A stretch of DNA of 8,388 nt from Crocinitomicaceae bacterium (GTDB lineage: Bacteria; Bacteroidota; Bacteroidia; Flavobacteriales_D; Crocinitomicaceae): the NCBI GenBank assembly GCA_002696025.1, contig NZQU01000014.1, positions 1 through 8,388 of the forward strand. The letters are read 5' to 3'. The translations under genes and the position numbers were made by a program. Position 1 is the first letter of the stretch. Each line of letters opens with the position of its first letter. Shown piece after piece: positions 1-6,672 of this stretch. Below the pieces are notes generated by a model that searched no databases, was not told where the DNA came from, and saw only the letters and a list, made by a program, of their open reading frames with translations.

Positions 1-644
1 ATGTTTTCGATCCAGAGTTAAAATTTTTTGTATCCTTTATCTTATTAATATTTTTAATTGCATTAATTATTAGTCTATTTGCTAGCGGTGCATCAACTCC
101 ATCATTCAGAGAGCTGTCTTTCCATACTGTATCGATAGTTTCTACAACTGGCTTTTCAATAGGAGACTCATCTGAGTGGCCCTTTTCTATATCATTCTTA
201 TTATTAATTGGTGCTTTTGTAGGGGCATGCTCAGGATCTGTTGGTGGGGGTATTAAATCTTGGAGAATCATGATTATGTTAAATCATGCATATAAAAATA
301 TAATGAAGATAATACATCCTAACTCTGTTATTTCTCTAAAGATTGGGTCTAAAAGTGTTGATGATGATGTAGCAACATCAGTATGGGGTTTCTTTTCAAT
401 ATACGTAATATCATTTGTAATATTATTATTAGCCGTATTAATATCTGGTTTGGATCTTGAGTCTGCCTTTTCAGCTGTAGGAGCATGTTTAAATAATTTA
501 GGGCCTGGTCTTGGAGTGGTCTCAGAAAATTATGCAGAGATTAATTCATTTTCTAAGGGAGTTTTAGCATTTGCAATGCTATTGGGAAGACTGGAGATAT
601 TTACTCTTTTAGTAATATTGACTCCGATGTTTTGGGCTAAATAG
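1..644 (+). CDS. trkH: Trk potassium uptake protein TrkH, C-terminal part (5' end outside window)
   Basis: This is the membrane-embedded, K+-translocating subunit of the Trk system, which works with the cytoplasmic NAD-binding regulator TrkA. The reading frame is open from base 3 and gives 213 residues before TAG. Visible landmarks, numbered within the fragment, are the third selectivity-filter loop STTGF (47-51), the conserved intramembrane-loop segment GACSGSVGGGIKSWR (74-88), and the fourth filter loop NNLGPG (164-169). The C-terminal GRLEIFTLLVILTP segment matches the end of E. coli TrkH. Hydrophobic stretches at about 8-27, 62-76, 130-149 and 185-209 fit membrane helices. An internal ATG at 270 opens a shorter frame, but the family match continues well upstream of it, so it is not the start. 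The gene converges on and overlaps the lpxL-like gene by 8 bases. TrkH rather than TrkG is a name choice by general similarity. Confidence 0.95.
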   Translation, partial: VFDPELKFFVSFILLIFLIALIISLFASGASTPSFRELSFHTVSIVSTTGFSIGDSSEWPFSISFLLLIGAFVGACSGSVGGGIKSWRIMIMLNHAYKNIMKIIHPNSVISLKIGSKSVDDDVATSVWGFFSIYVISFVILLLAVLISGLDLESAFSAVGACLNNLGPGLGVVSENYAEINSFSKGVLAFAMLLGRLEIFTLLVILTPMFWAK

Positions 645-1569
645 AACCGTATGGATCCTTGTAAGGATGTCTACTTCTTTTGAATCTTTTGTATTCCCAA
701 GAATAATCAATTGGTCTAGCATTAATCATTTTCTCAATATCTTTATTTAATAATAGTTTGTGCTTACTATCATCATAAATATCATTGCTGCATTGTTTTA
801 ATGTCAAAGATAAAAAGTTATCTTTGTTAGAATTTAGGTAAAAATATAATACTGGAGCTTGAGTTTTTAGAGCGAGTGATTGAACAAGTGTTGTTGTATA
901 AGCCTCTCTATTATAAAAATTTATATACTCCCCAAGGCCTCTTTGTGGGACTTGATCTGCAGCAAAACATATTGCCTTTTTCATCCTTAATGCTTGAATT
1001 ATTTTTCTAACACCTCCTATTGATGTTTCTACAGAAACTGATCCATTTGACTCTCTGTCTTTCTTAACAAATTTCTCTAAAGACTTGATCTTTAGTTTTT
1101 TATATAAACTTACAGTTGTAATTTTTGAGTTAATGAATTTTAAAAGCATGTCTACACTTCTATTATGAATGGCAACGTTAATTAACCCCTTATCATTATC
1201 GTTTAATTTATCTAATAAAAAATTATTTGTAATTTTAAAAATTTTACTGTTTGAATGGTGGTCATTTCTTCCCCAGGTGTAAATAGTCTCATATCCAGAA
1301 ATAATTGATTCACGAATGCTTAGTTTTGATGTCAGCTCAACATCGTATTTATTTAAGTCAGGATACGCTATTTCAATGTTTACTTTAGTTATCTTGTATG
1401 AGGAAGAAAAACGATATAAGCGCAAATATATATATAAATCTACTAAATAAGTGAATATATTCTTTGGAAACATTGAAAATATGTAAAATAGTTGTTTCAT
1501 GATGAGATAAATAAATTTCCATGTTATATAATCATATTTATTAGAAATATACAAAAAATTTATTATCAT
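637..1569 (-). CDS. lpxL: Lipid A biosynthesis (KDO)2-lipid IVA acyltransferase family protein (LpxL/LpxM/HtrB-like)
   Basis: Proteins of this family sit on the inner face of the inner membrane and transfer a secondary acyl chain from acyl-ACP to lipid A precursors. The 310-residue product has a hydrophobic N-terminus (about 17-50), an HX4D catalytic motif (H135, D140), the conserved DQ and downstream basic/glycine segment (D205-Q206, then QRG), and a C-terminal YSWEYKRFKRS (289-299) like the YLWMHRRFK end of LpxL proteins. Sequence drift from the E. coli enzymes is considerable, so acyl-chain and position specificity (LpxL versus LpxM) cannot be assigned. The start is uncertain: ATG at 1569 keeps a full N-terminal membrane helix, while ATG at 1500 would give 287 residues; neither has a Shine-Dalgarno sequence. 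The position beside trk and glycyl-tRNA synthetase genes matches htrB/lpxL of Pseudomonas. It is divergent from glyS across 51 bases. Confidence 0.85.
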   Translation of the reverse strand: MIINFLYISNKYDYITWKFIYLIMKQLFYIFSMFPKNIFTYLVDLYIYLRLYRFSSSYKITKVNIEIAYPDLNKYDVELTSKLSIRESIISGYETIYTWGRNDHHSNSKIFKITNNFLLDKLNDNDKGLINVAIHNRSVDMLLKFINSKITTVSLYKKLKIKSLEKFVKKDRESNGSVSVETSIGGVRKIIQALRMKKAICFAADQVPQRGLGEYINFYNREAYTTTLVQSLALKTQAPVLYFYLNSNKDNFLSLTLKQCSNDIYDDSKHKLLLNKDIEKMINARPIDYSWEYKRFKRSRHPYKDPYGSI

Positions 1570-1580
1570 TGAATAAAGAC

Positions 1581-1589
1581 AGTATAAAT
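1581..1589. promoter_or_regulatory. Possible back-to-back -10 elements of divergent lpxL and glyS promoters
   Basis: The stretch AGTATAAAT reads TATAAA on the plus strand (1583-1588) and TATACT on the minus strand (1586-1581), each one mismatch from TATAAT. A plus-strand start near 1595 would give glyS a leader of about 26 bases holding its ribosome site. A minus-strand start near 1574 would leave lpxL almost leaderless, which agrees with its lack of a Shine-Dalgarno sequence. No convincing -35 box is seen for either, and AT-rich DNA gives such matches by chance, so this rests mainly on being the only intergenic space available to both genes. Confidence 0.3.
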
Positions 1590-1605
1590 AGACAAATGTC
1601 TATTT
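1586..1605. promoter_or_regulatory. Perfect 9+9 inverted repeat in the lpxL-glyS divergent gap (candidate operator or leader hairpin)
   Basis: AAATAGACA (1586-1594) and TGTCTATTT (1597-1605) are exact reverse complements around a 2-base AA centre. The centre lies about 25 bases from each start codon, at the middle of the 51-base gap, and the left arm overlaps the candidate -10 elements. This geometry is typical of a dimeric repressor site. A 2-base loop is poor for an RNA hairpin, although opening one pair would allow a 4-base loop. No known regulator consensus is recognised, so the function is inferred from position and symmetry only. Confidence 0.4.
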
Positions 1606-1607
1606 TA

Positions 1608-1614
1608 TAAGGAG
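1608..1614 (+). promoter_or_regulatory. Strong ribosome binding site fixing the TTG start of glyS
   Basis: TAAGGAG pairs with the 3' end of 16S rRNA over seven bases and sits 6 bases before the TTG at 1621. This decides for TTG over the in-frame ATG at 1636, which would be 21 bases away. It is the only convincing Shine-Dalgarno sequence in front of any gene start in the window. Confidence 0.85.
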
Positions 1615-1620
1615 TTTTAG

Positions 1621-2967
1621 TTGGCAGCAAAAAATATGGATGAGCTGGTTGCACTTTGTAAAAGAAGAGGCCTTATTTATCAATCAAGCGATATTTACGG
1701 TGGTCTTCAGGGTGTTTATGACTTTGGTCCTTTGGGCGTAGAGCTTAAAAATAATATAAAGAAGGCTTGGTGGGAGTCAATGGTATATGAAAATGATGAT
1801 ATTGAAGGTTTAGATTCAGCAATTCTAACAAATCCTCTAGTATTGAAGTATTCTGGACATGAAGAAACTTTTTCAGACCCTTTGGTGGACTGTAAATCAT
1901 GTGGTTTGAGGTTTAGAGCAGATCAAGTTCCTGATAAATGCAAACAAGAAGATTTAACTGAGCCAAGACAATTTAATCTTATGTTTAAAACAAATGTGGG
2001 GCCTATTGAAGATGGTGATTCTTTTGCATATTTAAGGCCTGAAACTGCACAGCAAATATTTACTAATTTTAAAAATGTTATTGATTCTACTTCAAAATCA
2101 CTTCCTTTTGGAATTGCTCAAATAGGTAAAGCGTTTCGGAATGAAATAACTCCAAGAAATTTTATATTTAGAGTACGAGAATTTGAGCAAATGGAATTAG
2201 AGTATTTTGTAAAACCAGGAACGGACGAGGATATTCATAATTCATGGGTACAAAAAAGAATAGATTGGTGGGTTGAACAAGGTGTACCCATGGAAAGTAT
2301 TGAACTATATGAAGTTCCAGGCGAAGAACTCGCTCATTATTCTAAAAGAACTATAGACTTGATGTATAAATTTCCGCATGGAGTTGAAGAGCTCGAAGGA
2401 ATAGCCAACAGAACAGATTTTGACCTTGGTTCACATTCAAAAAAACAAGATGATTTGAATATAAAATCAAGTGTATCAAGAAATAAAGACTCTAATAGCA
2501 AACTTGCTGTTCAAGAAGAAAGTGGTGAATGGATTGTTCCTTATGTTATAGAGCCGTCGGCTGGGGTTGAAAGGGGTTTTTTGGCAATTATTAATGAGGC
2601 ATACAATGTAGAAAGCTTAAATGATGGGAAGAGTAGAGTTGTTTTAAAACTAAAGCCTCATTTAGCACCAATTAAGGCTGCGGTTATTCCATTAAAGAAG
2701 AATAATGAAGAAATGGTAAATTTATCAAAATTAGTAAAAGAAAACTTACAAAAACTTGGTCTTGGTAGAATTATATTTGAAAATACTGGGAATATTGGTA
2801 AAAGCTATAGAAAACATGACGAAATTGGTACTCCGTTATGCATTACTATTGATTTCGAAAGCTTGGATGATAAAACAGTAACTGTTCGTGATAGAGACTC
2901 AATGAAACAGTCACGAGTTGAATTTGATAAACTTAGTGATTTTCTTATAAACATAATTAAGAATTAA
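1621..2967 (+). CDS. glyS: Glycine--tRNA ligase, single-chain homodimeric type
   Basis: This class II aminoacyl-tRNA synthetase attaches glycine to tRNA-Gly in the cytoplasm. The 448-residue chain carries the N-terminal block of the one-gene family (RGLIYQSSDIYGG, then GVYDFGPLG, 16-39), motif 2 with the FRNEITPRN loop (172-180) followed by REFEQMELEYF, and motif 3 with IEPSAGVERG (310-319). A C-terminal anticodon-binding domain begins near HLAPIKAAVIP (347-357), with TGNIGKSYRKHDEIGTP (389-405) and the closing TVTVRDRDSM. C91 and C94 keep one Cys pair of the metal-binding insertion; C107 is a possible third ligand. It belongs to the eukaryotic/archaeal-like, Thermus- and Mycoplasma-type alpha2 enzyme and has no relation in layout to the alpha2beta2 GlyQ/GlyS enzyme usual in gammaproteobacteria. 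TTG start with strong ribosome site; plsC follows after 2 bases. Confidence 0.95.
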   Translation: MAAKNMDELVALCKRRGLIYQSSDIYGGLQGVYDFGPLGVELKNNIKKAWWESMVYENDDIEGLDSAILTNPLVLKYSGHEETFSDPLVDCKSCGLRFRADQVPDKCKQEDLTEPRQFNLMFKTNVGPIEDGDSFAYLRPETAQQIFTNFKNVIDSTSKSLPFGIAQIGKAFRNEITPRNFIFRVREFEQMELEYFVKPGTDEDIHNSWVQKRIDWWVEQGVPMESIELYEVPGEELAHYSKRTIDLMYKFPHGVEELEGIANRTDFDLGSHSKKQDDLNIKSSVSRNKDSNSKLAVQEESGEWIVPYVIEPSAGVERGFLAIINEAYNVESLNDGKSRVVLKLKPHLAPIKAAVIPLKKNNEEMVNLSKLVKENLQKLGLGRIIFENTGNIGKSYRKHDEIGTPLCITIDFESLDDKTVTVRDRDSMKQSRVEFDKLSDFLINIIKN

Positions 2968-2969
2968 AT

Positions 2970-3674
2970 TTGCAAGCAATAAAAAGCTTATTATTCAATC
3001 TCATACTTTATTCGTCTGTAATCCCCGTATCTATTTTTATAATTATTCTTTTTCCATTTTTTAAAACATCTATATTACAAAAATTTGCTTCACTGTGGAT
3101 TTTATTTATTTTAAATGCCTTGAAAGTTATTTGTGGTGTTAGTTGGAAAATAGAGGGTTTAAAGAACTTGCCTAAAAGCCCATGCATAATAGTTTCAAAT
3201 CACCAGGGGGCTTGGGAATCCTTTTTTTTACAAACACTTTATTATCCATCAACAAGCATTGTAAAAAGAGAATTATTGTATATACCTCTTTTTGGTTGGG
3301 CTTTTGCATGTCTTAAACCGATTTATATAAATAGATCTAACAAAATTGGAAGCTTAAAAAAAGTTATTAAGAATGGTTCTAATAGATTAAACAATGGTGC
3401 TTCAATTATAATTTTTCCAGAAGGGACTAGAGCAAGGCCTCATAAAGGCCTTAAATCATTTTCAAACAGTTGTGGGCTTTTATCAGTTAAAAATAACATG
3501 CCTATTGTGCCTATATGCCATAATTCCGGTTTATTTTGGAAAAACAGAAGGTTTATAAAACAAAATGGGCAAATAATTATGAGAATAGGGCCTGCGATAT
3601 TGGGTGAAGATGCTAAAAAAATAACAAATACTGCTTATAAGTGGATATACAAAAATTTTAAAGAAATAAATTAA
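2970..3674 (+). CDS. plsC: 1-acyl-sn-glycerol-3-phosphate acyltransferase (PlsC family)
   Basis: PlsC-family enzymes acylate lysophosphatidic acid to phosphatidic acid at the inner membrane, an early phospholipid step. The 234-residue protein has an N-terminal hydrophobic segment (about 5-30), motif I as HQGAWE (H78, E83), motif II around KPIYINRS (116-123), motif III FPEGTR (149-154) and motif IV near PIVPICHNSG (178-187). Motif I is HX4E rather than the usual HX4D; I recall the Glu form from the plsC genes next to gmhB in other proteobacteria, so it probably marks this subgroup rather than a dead enzyme. Exact substrate is not provable from sequence. The start is TTG, 2 bases after the glyS stop, without a clear ribosome site, so translation is probably coupled to glyS. 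No Met occurs in the N-terminal half. It converges on gyrB with a 4-base stop overlap. Confidence 0.88.
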   Translation: MQAIKSLLFNLILYSSVIPVSIFIIILFPFFKTSILQKFASLWILFILNALKVICGVSWKIEGLKNLPKSPCIIVSNHQGAWESFFLQTLYYPSTSIVKRELLYIPLFGWAFACLKPIYINRSNKIGSLKKVIKNGSNRLNNGASIIIFPEGTRARPHKGLKSFSNSCGLLSVKNNMPIVPICHNSGLFWKNRRFIKQNGQIIMRIGPAILGEDAKKITNTAYKWIYKNFKEIN

Positions 3675-5590
3675 ATGTCCAGCTCTTTTACTGAAAGAGC
3701 ATTTGCATCAATAAATTCCCTTCTTGGTTCAACATCATCGCCCATTAGAACTTCAAATGATTCATTCGCATCCTGAACATCTTTAATATCTACACGCATC
3801 ATCCTTCTATTTGTAGGATCCATAGTGGTTGTCCATAGTTGCTCTGGGTTCATTTCTCCCAATCCTTTGTATCTTTGAACCTCTAATCCTCTTGTACCAT
3901 TTTTTGATAAACTTTTTATTGCAGCGTCTTTTTCTTTTTCATCAGATGCATATATAAATTCTTTGCCTTTAGTTATCTTATATAAAGGCGGCAAAGCAAT
4001 ATATATGTGTCCATTATCAACTATTTCATACATCTGCCTATAAAAGAATGTTAATAACAGAGTTCTTATATGAGAGCCATCCACGTCTGCGTCGGTCATT
4101 ATTATTATTCTATGATACCTTAAATTATTTATGTCAAAGTCTTCTTCTCCTATTCCACAGCCTAATGCCTTTATTAATGTACCTACCTCTGCTGAACCAA
4201 GAACTTTATCAATCCTTGCTTTTTCTACGTTGATTATCTTGCCTTTAAGAGGAAGAATTGCTTGATTTTTTCTGTTTCTGCCTTGTTTAGCAGATCCCCC
4301 AGCAGAATCACCCTCAACTATATATATCTCAGAAAGTGATGGGTCTTTTTCTTGACAATCCGCTAATTTTCCAGGCAATCCAGCTATTTCAAGAACGCCT
4401 TTTCTTCTTGTCATTTCTCTTGCTTTTCTTGCAGCCTCCCTTGCCAGGGCAGCTTCAGACACTTTAGCAATAATGCTCATAGAATCTTTAGGATTTTCTA
4501 ATAGGAACTCATTAAAATACTTATTGAATACTGTGCTAACTACGCCCTCAACCTCGGATGATACAAGTTTTTCTTTAGTTTGTGATGAAAATTTAGGATC
4601 TGGCACTTTAACAGAAATTATAGCTATTAACCCCTCTCTAACATCCTCTCCCAATAGATCTGTTGGTGTCTTTTTTGCATTTTCTTTTTTAATAAAGGAT
4701 TTTAAAACTCTTGTTAGGCTCCCTCTAAAGCCCGCTAGATGAGTTCCGCCATCTTTTTGCGGAATATTGTTGGTATAACAAAGCACGTTTTCAGAATATG
4801 AATCTGTCCATTGCATAGCTATTTCAACTCCAACCTCATTTTCAATTGAAGAACATTCAAATATTTCAGAAACAATCTGCTTCCTTCCCTTTAAATGAGT
4901 TACATAACTTGAAAGGCCGCCGTTGTTTTTAAATTTTCGAGATTTTCCTGATCTTTTGTCTTCTACATTTATTGAAACTCCAGCGTTTAAAAATGAAAGC
5001 TCTTGAATTCTTTTATAAATTCTATCTGTTTCAAAATCAGTTGAAGTAAATATTTTATCAGATGGATAAAATGTTATTTTAGTTCCTGTGCTTGATGATT
5101 TTTTCAATTTTTTAAGTTTTGCTTTGGGTTTGCCCTCGGCATATTCTTGAAAATATTCTCCCCCATCTCGATGAACTTCCAATAATAATTTTTTGGAAAG
5201 GGCGTTTACAACAGACACCCCAACCCCATGAAGTCCACCTGAGACTTTGTAACTGTTATCATCAAACTTGCCTCCAGAATGGAGAGTAGTTAATATTAAT
5301 TCAGCTGCAGAAACTCCCTCTTTCTTGTGAACATCAACAGGGATTCCTCTGCCATTATCTTGAACAGTCACTGAACCATCTTTATTAATTACTACTTGTA
5401 TTTCTGAACAGTGTCCCGCCATTGCCTCATCAATACAATTATCTAAGACCTCAAAAACCATATGATGCAAACCCGAACCATCATCAGTATCGCCTATATA
5501 CATTCCAGGTCTTTTCTTGACAGCTTCTAAACCTTTTAGGACTTGAATGTTGGATGAATCGTATTTAGGTTCTGTAGATTTTTTTGCCAT
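3671..5590 (-). CDS. gyrB: DNA gyrase subunit B, short form lacking the TOPRIM insert
   Basis: GyrB is the ATPase and DNA-cleavage partner of GyrA in the A2B2 gyrase that introduces negative supercoils. Along 639 residues: ATP-binding GHKL domain with FEVLDNCIDEA (E47, N51), DNGRGIP (78-84) and GGLHGVGVSVVNAL (118-131); transducer with GGTHLAGF (281-288) and QTKEKL (337-342); TOPRIM with EGDSAGG (426-432), PLKGKIINVEKAR and DADVDGSH (500-507); and the tail block RYKGLGEMNPEQLW (573-586). It is about 165 residues shorter than E. coli GyrB (804), and the whole difference lies between KGKEF and RYKGLG, where the E. coli insert sits. The frame extends to an ATG at 5632, but homology begins at MAKKSTEPKYDSSNIQ, so ATG 5590 was chosen. 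It has no evident ribosome site and lies 7 bases after recF, suggesting coupling. It shares TTAA with the stop of plsC. Confidence 0.97.
   Translation of the reverse strand: MAKKSTEPKYDSSNIQVLKGLEAVKKRPGMYIGDTDDGSGLHHMVFEVLDNCIDEAMAGHCSEIQVVINKDGSVTVQDNGRGIPVDVHKKEGVSAAELILTTLHSGGKFDDNSYKVSGGLHGVGVSVVNALSKKLLLEVHRDGGEYFQEYAEGKPKAKLKKLKKSSSTGTKITFYPSDKIFTSTDFETDRIYKRIQELSFLNAGVSINVEDKRSGKSRKFKNNGGLSSYVTHLKGRKQIVSEIFECSSIENEVGVEIAMQWTDSYSENVLCYTNNIPQKDGGTHLAGFRGSLTRVLKSFIKKENAKKTPTDLLGEDVREGLIAIISVKVPDPKFSSQTKEKLVSSEVEGVVSTVFNKYFNEFLLENPKDSMSIIAKVSEAALAREAARKAREMTRRKGVLEIAGLPGKLADCQEKDPSLSEIYIVEGDSAGGSAKQGRNRKNQAILPLKGKIINVEKARIDKVLGSAEVGTLIKALGCGIGEEDFDINNLRYHRIIIMTDADVDGSHIRTLLLTFFYRQMYEIVDNGHIYIALPPLYKITKGKEFIYASDEKEKDAAIKSLSKNGTRGLEVQRYKGLGEMNPEQLWTTTMDPTNRRMMRVDIKDVQDANESFEVLMGDDVEPRREFIDANALSVKELDI
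3682..3700. terminator. Weak hairpin inside the gyrB 3' end, possible terminator between convergent gyrB and plsC
   Basis: GCTCTTT (3682-3688) and AAAGAGC (3694-3700) form a 7-bp stem with a 5-base loop, within the last gyrB codons. In the gyrB direction it is followed by an interrupted U-rich run after about 7 bases; in the plsC direction the following bases are not U-rich. With only three G-C pairs this is modest. It is listed because there is no other room for a terminator between the two overlapping genes. Confidence 0.3.
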
Positions 5591-5597
5591 TTTTTTA

Positions 5598-6671
5598 TTA
5601 CAAATGTTCCACGTGGAACTTTTTAAACTCATTGAATTTATCTGATATTTTACTACTAAAACAATCTTCTATACAGGAAAAGATAACTTGATTTTTATTA
5701 TGATTTAGAAGGTCTACAAACAAATCAAAAACCCTCTCATCTAACTCAGATTTTATATCATCAATAATTAAAGTGGCTTCAATTTGATAGTGTCTTTTTA
5801 ATACCTCATGTTGAGCACAAGACCAAAGAATTGAAAAAAATTTTTGTTCTCCACGAGACAATATTTGTCTTGCATCAATATTATTAATAAGAAATTTTAT
5901 GTCAGATTTATGAGGACCCTCTGTTGTTGTTTTTCTCTTTAGGTCTTTTTTTACATTTTCTTCAAACGTGTGAAAAAGTGATTCTTTAAAATTCCAACCA
6001 CAATAAAAATCAATTGAAATTAAATCAAAAAAGTCAAAAACAACTTTAGACTCAAATATTTTTAATAAGTTTTTAAATTCATCCAAGGTCTTTTCAAAAA
6101 AATTTTTTCTGTATTCAGTTAATAGAATACCATCTGTTGATAGCTTCTTGTTCCAAACATATATATCTGATATACGGTTGTTTTTTAGCATTGCATTTCT
6201 TTGCTTTAGTGTTCTATGATATGCAAACCAAGCAGAAGAAAATCCATCTTCGGCTATAAATATTGATCTGTCTAATAGCTTTCTTCTAAAGTCGGGTGGC
6301 GCGCTTGTGAATGAAAAGGTATTGTTGTGAATTGGTGTGCATGGAAATTTTTTAATTAAATTGTTTGTAACAATTTTTTTATTATTAAGTTTTAATGATA
6401 TTGATTTATTTCTATATTTTTCTACTTCAACAATATGTCCACTTATGCTATCAAAACCTTTTAGATAAAAGTTTTTTTTATCGTATTTGATAAGGGATTG
6501 TAAGTTGCTGCTTTTAAATGACTTGCCGCTAGAGAAAATAAATAGTGCTTCAAGTATCGTAGTTTTGCCTGATCCATTTGCTCCGTAGAAAAAATTTATA
6601 CCTGGAGAAAGAGATATTTCAATATCATCAAAACATCTTAAGTGCTTTATAGAAATGTTTGTTAAAGGCAC
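5598..6671 (-). CDS. recF: DNA replication and repair protein RecF
   Basis: RecF is an SMC/ABC-type ATPase that acts with RecO and RecR to load RecA at single-strand gaps and help stalled forks. The 357-residue protein has the family start (NISIKHLRCFDDIEI), Walker A GANGSGKT (30-37), the RecF block around FRRKLLDR (128-135), GPHKSD (252-257), the ABC signature LSRGEQK (271-277) and Walker B LIIDDIKSELD (301-311), at normal family length. The start is GTG, one base after the dnaN stop, with no ribosome site seen; translational coupling to dnaN is likely. The middle (about 60-250) is very Lys/Asn/Phe-rich and much less conserved than the ATPase motifs. The last residues FHVEHL are encoded by a ParB-binding parS palindrome, so the sequence there serves two purposes. 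Confidence 0.96.
   Translation of the reverse strand: MPLTNISIKHLRCFDDIEISLSPGINFFYGANGSGKTTILEALFIFSSGKSFKSSNLQSLIKYDKKNFYLKGFDSISGHIVEVEKYRNKSISLKLNNKKIVTNNLIKKFPCTPIHNNTFSFTSAPPDFRRKLLDRSIFIAEDGFSSAWFAYHRTLKQRNAMLKNNRISDIYVWNKKLSTDGILLTEYRKNFFEKTLDEFKNLLKIFESKVVFDFFDLISIDFYCGWNFKESLFHTFEENVKKDLKRKTTTEGPHKSDIKFLINNIDARQILSRGEQKFFSILWSCAQHEVLKRHYQIEATLIIDDIKSELDERVFDLFVDLLNHNKNQVIFSCIEDCFSSKISDKFNEFKKFHVEHL
5605..5620. other. parS centromere-like site (ParB/Spo0J binding) within the 3' end of recF
   Basis: TGTTCCACGTGGAACT contains a perfect 14-bp palindrome (5606-5619) and matches the degenerate chromosomal parS pattern TGTTNCACGTGNAACA at every defined base except the last. ParB bound at such sites near the origin spreads, loads SMC/MukB-type condensin in many bacteria and, with ParA, drives origin segregation. 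Its place a few kilobases from dnaA fits. It lies in recF codons for FHVEH, 14 bases ahead of the gyrB start. It is the only CACGTG-centred parS match noticed in the window. parA and parB are not in the window, so their presence is an inference. Confidence 0.88.
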
Positions 6672-6672
6672 T

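Noticed and set aside
655..668. ATCCTT-GT-AAGGAT inverted repeat near the trkH stop as a terminator
   Set aside because: The stem is only 5-6 bp with a 2-4 base loop and lies in lpxL codons; too weak in AT-rich DNA to call, although a T-rich stretch follows on the plus strand.
3241..3252. TTATCCATC as a DnaA box
   Set aside because: Two mismatches from TTATCCACA, isolated and inside plsC; no cluster of boxes is visible anywhere in the window.
4048..4742. Plus-strand open frames at 4048-4233 and 4473-4742
   Set aside because: They lie antisense inside highly conserved gyrB, have Leu/Ser-rich shadow composition and no recognisable domain.
5591..5632. Upstream ATG extension of gyrB by 14 residues across the recF end
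   Set aside because: The extra residues match no GyrB N-terminus, overlap recF by 35 bases and read through parS; family similarity begins just after ATG 5590.
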